A DNA stretch of 64,000 nucleotides from Caenispirillum salinarum AK4 (GTDB lineage Bacteria; Pseudomonadota; Alphaproteobacteria; Rhodospirillales; Rhodospirillaceae), in contig NZ_ANHY01000008.1 of assembly GCF_000315795.1 (NCBI RefSeq), positions 204,298 through 268,297 on the forward strand. Reading direction: 5' to 3'. The notes under the pieces are model-generated. The model saw nothing but the letters and a program-made list of their open reading frames with translations, did no database searches and was not told the DNA's origin. Made by a program: the position numbers and the translations under genes. This document shows positions 9,608-16,576 of the stretch, one piece after another. Positions within the stretch are counted from its first letter, which is position 1. Every line of letters begins with the position of its first letter.

Positions 9608-10885
9608 TCACCCATCCGGTTCGGCGTCATCTCCGCCGAAGGATCGGCGGCCGATGGCGTCCGTGCCGAACCGATCGCGCACGGTGTCGATGGCCCGTTC
9701 AGCCCGCACCGCGCGCGCTTGAGCGGTGTCGAACAGGTCGGGCGGGTCAGCGCGCGCCGGGTCGCACAGGTCGGCCACGCCGATTCCGATCAGCCGGAAG
9801 GCGCGTCCGTCCGCTTCCCGCGCCAGCAGGGGGCGCGCATGGCGCCAGATCGTCTCCGCCATCTGGGTGGGATCGGGCAGACGACGGCTGCGGGTCAGGG
9901 TCTGGAACCGCGCGGTCTTGAGCTTGAGCACCACGCTCTCGCCTGCCGCGCCGCTTTTCTTGCAGCGTGCCGCCACCTTTTCGCACAGCGGCCACAGCCG
10001 GCGTTCCAGATCGGCCAGGCTGGCGATGTCGGTGTCGAACGTAGTCTCGGCGGAGATGCTCTTGGCCTCGCGGTGGGGTGTGACGCGGCGCGGGTCCGTG
10101 CCGCGCGCCCGCTGCGCCAGGGCCCGTCCCAACGCCCCGAACTGTTGCGCCAGGCGCGTTTCCGAAACGGCCTGAAGGTCGGCGATGGTCTTGTACCCGG
10201 CCTGGAACAGCCGCCGCGCGAAGGCCTCGCCCACGCCGGGAATGTCGCGCACGGGGCGGGGCGCCAAAAAATCCCGCGCCTCGCTCCGGCCGATCACGGC
10301 GAATCCCTCGGGCTTGTCCAGGTCCGAGGCCATCTTGGCCAGGAACTTGTTGTAGCTGAGCCCGATGGAGATGCCGATGCCCGCCTCCTCGCGCACACGG
10401 GCCTGGATGCGCGCCAGGATCGCCGCCGCCGATTCCCCGAACAGGTCCTCGCATCCCGACAGGTCCAGGAAGGCCTCGTCCAGCGACAGGAACTCCACCA
10501 GCGGCGTGTAGGTCTCGAAGATGCCGCGAATCTGCCGGCTGACGGCCGCGTACTTCGGCATGTCGGGGCGCAGCACCACGGCGTCGGGGCACAGGCGCAG
10601 GGCCTTGTACATGGGCATGGCGCTGTGCGGGCCGAAGCGCCGCGCGATATAGCAGGCGGTCGCCACGACGCCCCGCTGCCCGCCGCCGATGAGCAGCGGC
10701 TTGTCGCGCAGGTCGGGCCGGTCGCGCTTTTCAATGCTGGCGTAGAAGGCATCGCAGTCCACATGCGCGAACGTCAGCGAGAACAGCTCGGGGTGCCGGG
10801 CCAGCCGCGTGCTGCCGCACGCCGGACATGCGTCCACGGCGGCGGGAATCTCGGTCAGGCAGGCGCGGCAGAGGGACTGGCTCAT
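9608..10885 (-). CDS. dinB: DNA polymerase IV (Y family) with N-terminal CxxC zinc-ribbon motif
   Basis: This 425-residue translesion polymerase has the palm motif AHVDCDAFYASIEKRDRP (about residues 39-56) and the catalytic SLDEAFLDLSG. It also has the YNKFLAKMASDLDKPEG stretch, a helix-hairpin-helix (VRDIPGVGEAFARRLF) and a little-finger domain. The first 30 residues add two cysteine pairs, CRACLTEIPAAVDACPACGS, a likely zinc ribbon seen in a subset of alphaproteobacterial Pol IV proteins and absent from E. coli DinB. There is no obvious beta-clamp peptide at the very C-terminus. The frame is open far upstream, but MSQSLCRAC at 10885 is the conserved start. No LexA box was identified in the upstream gap. 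Confidence 0.93.
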   Translation of the reverse strand: MSQSLCRACLTEIPAAVDACPACGSTRLARHPELFSLTFAHVDCDAFYASIEKRDRPDLRDKPLLIGGGQRGVVATACYIARRFGPHSAMPMYKALRLCPDAVVLRPDMPKYAAVSRQIRGIFETYTPLVEFLSLDEAFLDLSGCEDLFGESAAAILARIQARVREEAGIGISIGLSYNKFLAKMASDLDKPEGFAVIGRSEARDFLAPRPVRDIPGVGEAFARRLFQAGYKTIADLQAVSETRLAQQFGALGRALAQRARGTDPRRVTPHREAKSISAETTFDTDIASLADLERRLWPLCEKVAARCKKSGAAGESVVLKLKTARFQTLTRSRRLPDPTQMAETIWRHARPLLAREADGRAFRLIGIGVADLCDPARADPPDLFDTAQARAVRAERAIDTVRDRFGTDAIGRRSFGGDDAEPDG

Positions 10886-11231
10886 GGTGGGCAGTGCCGG
10901 CGGCGGACAATGGGCATTGATGGAACAAAGCGCGAAACCGTCCGCGGCGCAAGGGCGGGGATCGCGGCGGCGGCTTCCCGCTGGCCGCCGCGGCCATCCG
11001 CTGCCGCAATCCGAACGACGTATATTTTTCACGACCTTTCGGACGAGCCGCGCTTGACCTTGCTTTGACGGGCATTTAACAACGGAAGGTCTCGGTTTGC
11101 GGGTGGTCACTGCCGGCCGCCCGCACCGCGACCCACCAACGATGCGTGGAGCCCCGAACGTCCGCAGGGGGGCGCGAACGGGCAGGCGACACATTCGGGC
11201 AGACAAGACGCAGCGAAGGACACCACGATCC
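10886..11231. other. Intergenic region between divergent dinB and OmpA-family gene
   Basis: The 346 bases hold no supported gene. Around 11054-11080 there are two TTGAC motifs (CTTGACC and TTTGACG) followed by ATTTAAC, which may be promoter parts for the lipoprotein gene, but the spacing is not ideal. Confidence 0.5.
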
Positions 11232-12059
11232 ATGTTCAAGAAGGCTCTTCTCGTCAGCGTTTCCGCCGGTCTTCTCACGGCGTGCGCCAGCAACTGGGAC
11301 GTCGAGGGGGCGCGCGGCCTGCAGCCGCAGGGTGGCGCGTTCGAGACGGCGCTGTACGAGGGCTATGTCAACCTGGCGGCCGAGGAGCGGGCGGAATACG
11401 ACTGGGACGACGCCGCCGCTTTCCTGGACAAGGCCCGCGCCGCCGCCGCCGGCCAGACCGTGCTGCCCGACGCCGTTGCCGACCGTGACCTGCCGGCCGG
11501 TGCGGTCGACGAGGTCGCGGCCGCCCGTGCCGCGCTGCTGGCCGAGCTGGACGGCGGCGACCGCCAGGCCATGCCCGCCGTCGCAGCCGATGCGCAGACC
11601 GCCTATGACTGCTGGGTGCAGGAGCTGGAAGAGAACATCCAGCCCGACCACATCGCCGCCTGCAAGACCCGCTTCGACGCCGCCATGAAGGCTCTGACGG
11701 CCGTGGTCGAGGCGCCGGCCGTGGACGGCGACTACACCGTCTACTTCCCGCTGGGCCGCGCGGTGCTGGACGGCGAGGCCCTTGCCACGCTGAACAAGGT
11801 CGTCGCCGACTGGCGCGCCGCCAGGCCGGCCCGCATCGTCGTCGCCGGCCACACCGACACCGTCGGCCAGCCCGTGCCGAACCTGCTGCTGTCGCAGAAG
11901 CGGGCGGAGGCCGTCGCCGACTACCTGAACGACAAGGGCATCCCCACCGCCGACCTGGCGCTCGAGGCGTATGGCGAGGAACAGCCGGCCGTGGCGACCG
12001 GCGACGGCGTCACGGAAATGCGCAACCGCCGCGTGGAAATCACCTTCTCGGGGTCCTGA
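11232..12059 (+). CDS. OmpA-family lipoprotein
   Basis: This 275-residue protein starts with a lipoprotein signal peptide ending in the lipobox LLTAC (cysteine at about residue 18). Its N-terminal two thirds are helical and unrecognised (YEGYVNLAAEERAEYDW, DDAAAFLDKARAAA). The C-terminal OmpA domain (about residues 168-275) has VYFPLGRAVLDGEA, IVVAGHTDTVGQPVPNLLLS, the helix RAEAVADYLNDKGI and RNRRVEITF. These match the peptidoglycan (diaminopimelate) binding fold, with the NxxLSxxRA signature in the variant form NLLLSQKRA. It probably tethers the outer membrane to peptidoglycan. The ATG at 11232 is chosen because the signal peptide begins there. Confidence 0.9.
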   Translation: MFKKALLVSVSAGLLTACASNWDVEGARGLQPQGGAFETALYEGYVNLAAEERAEYDWDDAAAFLDKARAAAAGQTVLPDAVADRDLPAGAVDEVAAARAALLAELDGGDRQAMPAVAADAQTAYDCWVQELEENIQPDHIAACKTRFDAAMKALTAVVEAPAVDGDYTVYFPLGRAVLDGEALATLNKVVADWRAARPARIVVAGHTDTVGQPVPNLLLSQKRAEAVADYLNDKGIPTADLALEAYGEEQPAVATGDGVTEMRNRRVEITFSGS

Positions 12060-12160
12060 TCGCCGCCACTGCGGTCTTCCGCCTCAAGAAAGACGCCGCC
12101 CCGGCTCCGGCCGCGGGCGGCGTTTTCCATGATGGCCGGCGCCGCCTGCGCACGCGATCC

Positions 12161-12189
12161 CTGGCATCCACGGCCGAAAGCGGTATACT
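12161..12189 (+). promoter_or_regulatory. Sigma70-type promoter for the bactofilin-fusion gene
   Basis: CTGGCA (12161-12166) and TATACT (12184-12189) are separated by 17 bases. The predicted start of transcription is about 25 bases before the ATG at 12221. Confidence 0.5.
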
Positions 12190-12220
12190 CGCCTGAATCC
12201 ATGTGGAAATCAGCGCGGCC

Positions 12221-14095
12221 ATGGCAGTCAAGCAGGCATCCTTCTTCGCGCCCGACCTGACGGTAATCGGGACCGTCCATTCCCCCGGCACCCTCGAGAT
12301 CGAGGGGGCGGTGAAGGGGGACGTCGCGGTGGCCGACCTTGTGGTGGGGCCGCAGGGGCGCCTGAACGCGCGGGTCGGTGCCGGCCGTGTCGCTTCGGCG
12401 GGTACGGTCGCGGGGACCATCAAGGCGCGCGCCGTCAACTTCCTGCGCGGCGGCATCTTCCGGGGCGAGGTCGAGTACGAAGCCCTGACCATCGATCCCG
12501 ACAGCGACGTGGAATGCCGCATGCATCCGGTGGAGGAGGGCAGCCCCCGCATGGCTGTCCTGCCGCCCGTGCCGGAGGCGATGTTCGAGGTGGGCGGCGG
12601 CCGCGCGCGGGCGGAAACCCTGGGCGCGGCCTCCGCCTCCCGGATGCGTCGGGTGCCGCCGCCTCCGCCGCCGCCGCCTCGTGCCCCGATAACGTCCGTG
12701 GCGCCGCCGCCGCCGCCCGCCAAGCGGCCGCCGCCGCGCCGCGGCCTGCTGTGGGGCGGCACCTTCCTGTCCGCCATGCTGCTGGGTGTGGCCGCCGCCG
12801 CCCTGCTGAGCGATCCCATCGGCCGGCAATGGGTGGAGGCGGCCGTGTCCGACGGTCGTGCCTGGGTGGCCCGCGTGGTTGCGCCGGCACCGGAGCCCGA
12901 AACCGCGGGATCGGCCGGAGGCGGGGCGGTTCCGCAGACCCCGGCCGCCGCGCCTGGTCCGGAGCAGACCGCGCCCGCGCCGACGCCTGAACCATCCAGC
13001 GGTCCCGACGTGCCCGCGCCGCTGCCGGCCGTGCCCGCCAATCCGGCGCCCGCCGCCGAGGCGCCGCCTGCTGCCGAAACACCCGCCGTCGAAATGCCGG
13101 CGGTGGGTGGCAACGACGATCCCGCACCGGCGCCGCAGGCCCCGGTGGTGACGGAGTCGCCAGCCCCGGCCGTTCCACTGCCGGAGCGTCCGCCGGCAGC
13201 CTTCCGTGCGCCTGCCGTTGGCGATGCCGCACCGGCCGCTCCCGCCGAGCCCGATCCCGTGCCTGCGCCGACGCTGGATGCGGTGGCGCCCGCGCTGGAG
13301 CCGCCGGTGCTTGAGGTGCCGCGCGCCGGTGATGCGCCGGGCGTGGACGCTGCGCCCCCTCCGCAGGCCGACACCGCGCCGTCGGCGCCGGAACCGGCCG
13401 CGCCGGAAGCCGCAGATCCGGCGGGCACGGCCTCGTCCGCCGAAACCGCGCCGGCCCCTGTGATCGAGGCCGCCGATCCCGCTGCTGCACCCGCGGAGGA
13501 AGCCCCGGCTGCGGTCGCCGCACCGTCGCCGGCCGAGCCGGCACCTGCCGCCGCGCCAGAGGCGGCGCCCATGGCCGACTCGGCTGCCGACCCCGCACCG
13601 CGCCAGCCGTCTGCCGAGGGCGTGGCGCCGGAACCGGCCGAACCGGGCGAGCCGGTCGAACCGGCTGCCGCCGCGCCCTTGGCGCCTGCGGCTGAGCCGG
13701 TGGTCGACGAGGCGTCGCCGGCTCCTCAGCCCGAGCCCAAACCCGCCGCCGCGTCCGAGTCGCAGGCCGCCCCCGATCCGGGCGCGGCCGCGGAGCCCGC
13801 TGCCGCGCCCGGGGCAGGTGCTGCCGCCCCGCCCCGCCCGGTCGCCAAGCCCGAGGCGGCCGCGACCGCGGAACCGGCGGTTCCGGCCCGATTGGCCCCG
13901 CCCGTGACCGAGCCGGAGCCCGCTCCCGCCGCGCCGCCGTCCGAGCCGGTTGCTCCCGCCGCGCCGGCCCGCCCCGCGGCGGGGATCCCCGCCGACACCG
14001 ATCCCGACGGGGACGGCTGCGTGTGGGTGGTCCAGTGCACCGAGGACGGGCCGAACGGCGGCAAATGCGTGTCCGTCCGGGAGTGCCGCGAATAG
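12221..14095 (+). CDS. Bactofilin-domain membrane protein with Pro/Ala-rich periplasmic tail and C-terminal Cys cluster
   Basis: This 624-residue protein is built of distinct parts. Residues 5-100 are a bactofilin (polymer-forming cytoskeletal) beta-helix: LTVIGTVHSPGTLEIEGAVK, GDVAVADLVVGPQGRL, AGTVAGTIKARAV. A Pro tract follows (VPPPPPPPPRAP). A membrane segment lies near 180-205 (LLWGGTFLSAMLLGVAAAAL). After it come roughly 390 residues of Pro/Ala/Glu-rich repeats and a short end with four cysteines (GCVWVVQC, GGKCVSVREC). Bactofilins polymerise on the cytoplasmic side; the tail would lie in the periplasm. A GTG at 12203 could also be the start. The third-position GC pattern and the lack of frame breaks support the long tail being translated. 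Confidence 0.82.
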   Translation: MAVKQASFFAPDLTVIGTVHSPGTLEIEGAVKGDVAVADLVVGPQGRLNARVGAGRVASAGTVAGTIKARAVNFLRGGIFRGEVEYEALTIDPDSDVECRMHPVEEGSPRMAVLPPVPEAMFEVGGGRARAETLGAASASRMRRVPPPPPPPPRAPITSVAPPPPPAKRPPPRRGLLWGGTFLSAMLLGVAAAALLSDPIGRQWVEAAVSDGRAWVARVVAPAPEPETAGSAGGGAVPQTPAAAPGPEQTAPAPTPEPSSGPDVPAPLPAVPANPAPAAEAPPAAETPAVEMPAVGGNDDPAPAPQAPVVTESPAPAVPLPERPPAAFRAPAVGDAAPAAPAEPDPVPAPTLDAVAPALEPPVLEVPRAGDAPGVDAAPPPQADTAPSAPEPAAPEAADPAGTASSAETAPAPVIEAADPAAAPAEEAPAAVAAPSPAEPAPAAAPEAAPMADSAADPAPRQPSAEGVAPEPAEPGEPVEPAAAAPLAPAAEPVVDEASPAPQPEPKPAAASESQAAPDPGAAAEPAAAPGAGAAAPPRPVAKPEAAATAEPAVPARLAPPVTEPEPAPAAPPSEPVAPAAPARPAAGIPADTDPDGDGCVWVVQCTEDGPNGGKCVSVRECRE

Positions 14096-14117
14096 CGGAA
14101 GCAGCGCCCGCCGGGCC

Positions 14118-14876
14118 CTACAGCGACGAGACCAGGTGGCCGCCGTCCACCGGCACGACGGCGCCCGTCATGAAGGCGCTGGCGTCCGAGCACAGCATCA
14201 GCAGCGGCGCGTCCAGGTCGCTCATGCGGCCCAGGCGGCGCTGCGGAATGCGCTTTATGAGCTTCTGCCCCGCGTCGGTGGCGAAGAACGCCGCGTTGAT
14301 GTCGGTCTCGATGTAGCCGGGCGCCAGGGCGTTCACCCGCACGTCGTCGCGCGCCAGCTCCAGCGCCAGGGCCTTGGTCAGGTGGATCAGGCCCGCCTTG
14401 CTGGCGGCGTAGGACGCCACCGCGCCCGCCGGCCGCAGCCCGACGATGGAGGCGATGTTGACGATGGACCCGGCGCGGCCTGCGGCTTTCATGCGGGCGG
14501 CGGCCTCCGTCGCGACGTGGAAGGCGCCGGTCAGGTTGGTGTCCAGAACCGTCCTCCAGTCCTGCGGCGACGTTTCCAGCGCCGGTGCCGTCTTCGCCAG
14601 TCCGGCGTTGTTCACCAGCACGTCCACCACCGCGCCCGTGGCCGCCTCCGCGGCTTCGAAGGCGGCGGTGACGGAGGTCGGGTCGGTGACGTCAAGCGGC
14701 ACGGCGTGGGCGCGACCGGGCCCGATTTCCTCCACCGCCTCGGCCAGCTTCTCGGTGCGGCGAGCGGCGAGCACGACGGTCGCGCCCGCCGCCGCCAGGA
14801 CGCCGGCGAAATGCCGGCCTAGGCCGCCCGACGCGCCGGTCACCAGCGCAACTTTGCCGTCCAGTCTCAGGTCCAT
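14118..14876 (-). CDS. Short-chain dehydrogenase/reductase
   Basis: This 252-residue classical SDR has the cofactor motif VTGASGGLGRHFA (TGxxxGxG), then DVLVNNAGLAKTA (NNAG), catalytic Ser in SIVNIASIVGL, and the YAASKAGL catalytic Tyr-Lys pair. The C-terminal part has NALAPGYIETDI and GAVVPVDGGHLV. It oxidises or reduces an alcohol/ketone with NAD(P)H. Arg in LAARRTEKL after beta-2 hints at NADPH preference. The substrate is unknown; homologues include acetoacetyl-CoA-like reductases and 2-deoxygluconate-type dehydrogenases. The ATG at 14876 is preceded by GGGAGGA. It is convergent with the bactofilin gene. Confidence 0.92.
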   Translation of the reverse strand: MDLRLDGKVALVTGASGGLGRHFAGVLAAAGATVVLAARRTEKLAEAVEEIGPGRAHAVPLDVTDPTSVTAAFEAAEAATGAVVDVLVNNAGLAKTAPALETSPQDWRTVLDTNLTGAFHVATEAAARMKAAGRAGSIVNIASIVGLRPAGAVASYAASKAGLIHLTKALALELARDDVRVNALAPGYIETDINAAFFATDAGQKLIKRIPQRRLGRMSDLDAPLLMLCSDASAFMTGAVVPVDGGHLVSSL

Positions 14877-15064
14877 GCCGATCCTCCCGTTCTTGTTCCT
14901 GTTGGTGGGCCGAGCATGGTCCGAAGGCGGGCGGCTGCGCGTCAAGCGGCGAAGTGGCGAATGCCTCGTGCGGTGGAGGTTGCAGCGGATGAGGTGTCCA
15001 CTGCGTTGAAAGGCGAGACGGATTTTCCGGTTTCCGGCAACCCACCGCATGAAGGAGGACATTC

Positions 15065-15427
15065 ATGGCCGAGGCCAATCAACCCGCCGCAGCCCAGGGC
15101 GCCACGGAAGGAACGGCACGCGCCCGCGCGGAGTCCGATGTCGACCGCCTGAAGTCCGACATGGACGCCCTGCGCAAGGACTTCGCGGCCCTGACGGAAA
15201 GCCTGAAGGACGTCTCGACTGCGCGTGGCCGGTCCTACGCCGAGCGCGCCCGGGCCACCGCGGACGACTACCAGCACCGGGCGCAGGCGACCGCCGAGGA
15301 ATACCAGGCGCGCGCCCGTGCCGGCCTGGAACAGGCGCAGGCGACCATAGAGGAACGCCCCATGACCAGTGTCCTGGTCGCGTTCGGCATCGGCCTGCTG
15401 CTCGGCAAGATCCTGGACCGGGACTGA
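15065..15427 (+). CDS. DUF883 (ElaB/YqjD-like) membrane-anchored protein
   Basis: This 120-residue protein has a long charged helix (LKSDMDALRKDFAALTESLK, then YQHRAQATAEEYQARARAGL) and one C-terminal membrane segment (MTSVLVAFGIGLLLGKIL), ending in DRD. This is the layout of ElaB/YqjD/YgaM proteins, inner-membrane proteins of which YqjD binds ribosomes in stationary phase. GAAGGAGGA lies 6 bases before the ATG. It is followed by the DUF1328 gene and then by a DUF2383-like gene, a combination suggestive of a general stress group (inference). Confidence 0.85.
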   Translation: MAEANQPAAAQGATEGTARARAESDVDRLKSDMDALRKDFAALTESLKDVSTARGRSYAERARATADDYQHRAQATAEEYQARARAGLEQAQATIEERPMTSVLVAFGIGLLLGKILDRD

Positions 15428-15571
15428 GACGCCGCCACGGCCGGTGTCGGCAGGGCCGTGCCCGAGGGGCACGCCCCTGTCGCCGGCCGTGCAGCGGGCG
15501 CGGCGGCCCGGGACCGCAGACGTTCCATCAACCAAGAAAAAGGGCAACAGCCCGGTCCGAAGGAGGACGAC

Positions 15572-15739
15572 ATGCTTTACTGGGCCCTGATCTTCTTCAT
15601 CATCGCCATTATCGCGGCGGTGTTCGGGTTCGGCGGGATCGCCTCGGCCTCGGCCGGCATCGCGCAGATCCTGTTCTTCATCTTCCTGGCGCTGCTGGTC
15701 GTATCGCTGATCGCCCACTTGATCCGCGGACGGCGGTAG
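15572..15739 (+). CDS. DUF1328 family small membrane protein (YtjA-like)
   Basis: This 55-residue protein begins [20 protein letters not shown], continues with [20 protein letters not shown], and has a second membrane helix before the basic end IRGRR. This is the complete DUF1328/YtjA pattern of very small two-helix inner-membrane proteins, often induced by envelope or osmotic stress. The strong ribosome-binding site (AAGGAGGA) and exact family length support it despite its size. Function is unknown. Confidence 0.9.
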   Translation: MLYWALIFFIIAIIAAVFGFGGIASASAGIAQILFFIFLALLVVSLIAHLIRGRR

Positions 15740-15909
15740 CCGATCGGATAATCCGACAGGGCAGCTTGCGCTTTCAGGAGGTTTTCCGGGTATACTGATG
15801 GTTCACGCCCGGGCAGCCGGCTCCGCGCCGCCTGCTTGCGACGTGGAACAACAACGGGTTCGACATGGTTGTAGATGTTGGCCCGACATTCCCGCGAGGA
15901 CCCCGCCTG

Positions 15910-16461
15910 ATGACCGCGTCGCTCCCCGACGGTTTTATCTCTCTCGTCGAATCCTGCCGTCACGCGGCGCACCGTTACCACGGTGCCGCGCGGGTGGTGG
16001 GCGACCCCGGTCTTAGACTCCAATTCAAGCATCTCGCCGCCGCCCGTCACGATCTCGGCGACTCTCTCGGCACCGTCGTCGGTGTCGCGCCCGTTGAGGC
16101 TCCGATCACGATGATCGACGAGGGTGGCGCGGTCCCCTTGCCGTGCGGCGACGCACGGACGTTCGGCTCCGGCCCGCGCTCCTGCGTCGACGCCGGCGGT
16201 CGCGTGCCCCTTGGCGGCGAGGAGGAGCCTTCGGTCCTGAACCACGGCGAACTTCATGCCCTGGTTCAGGCGCTGCGGCAGAACGACGAGGCCATCCTGG
16301 GCGACCTCCGACGGCTGCGCACCGGCGGGGCCGCGGACATCGCGGCCGAGATCGCCGACGCGCTGGACCGCGCCGTCGAAACGCTGCTGGGCGACCTTGA
16401 GAAGATGCGCATCCTGGAAGACCTGGCGCGTACTCCGCCGCAGGCCGTCGGCCCCCGCTGA
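15910..16461 (+). CDS. DUF2383-like (ferritin-like four-helix) protein
   Basis: This 183-residue protein opens with FISLVESCRHAAHRYHGAAR and then LRLQFKHLAAARHDLGDSL, the paired helices of the DUF2383/PA2169 family. A variable middle with Gly/Pro follows, and the C-terminus is helical (LHALVQALRQNDEAILGDL). The family is predicted ferritin-like, but a full set of metal ligands is not evident here, so the role is unknown. ATG at 15910 follows GAGGA. A TATACT at 15791-15796 could be its -10 box. It follows the DUF883 and DUF1328 genes in the same direction. Confidence 0.65.
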   Translation: MTASLPDGFISLVESCRHAAHRYHGAARVVGDPGLRLQFKHLAAARHDLGDSLGTVVGVAPVEAPITMIDEGGAVPLPCGDARTFGSGPRSCVDAGGRVPLGGEEEPSVLNHGELHALVQALRQNDEAILGDLRRLRTGGAADIAAEIADALDRAVETLLGDLEKMRILEDLARTPPQAVGPR

Positions 16462-16576
16462 CACGCGACGCCAGCGCGACCGGCGCCCCACCTACTCCGA
16501 AAGTCTTGCTCCCGCCGAGCCTGCGCGGCACCCTGTCGGCACCGGCCCGTCGTGCCGGACGGAGGGACCACGACCT

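Noticed and set aside
12990..13950. Highly repetitive GCC/CCG-rich DNA that could be non-coding
   Set aside because: The plus frame is open throughout, begins in a real bactofilin domain and ends in a distinctive Cys-containing tail, so it is kept as coding.
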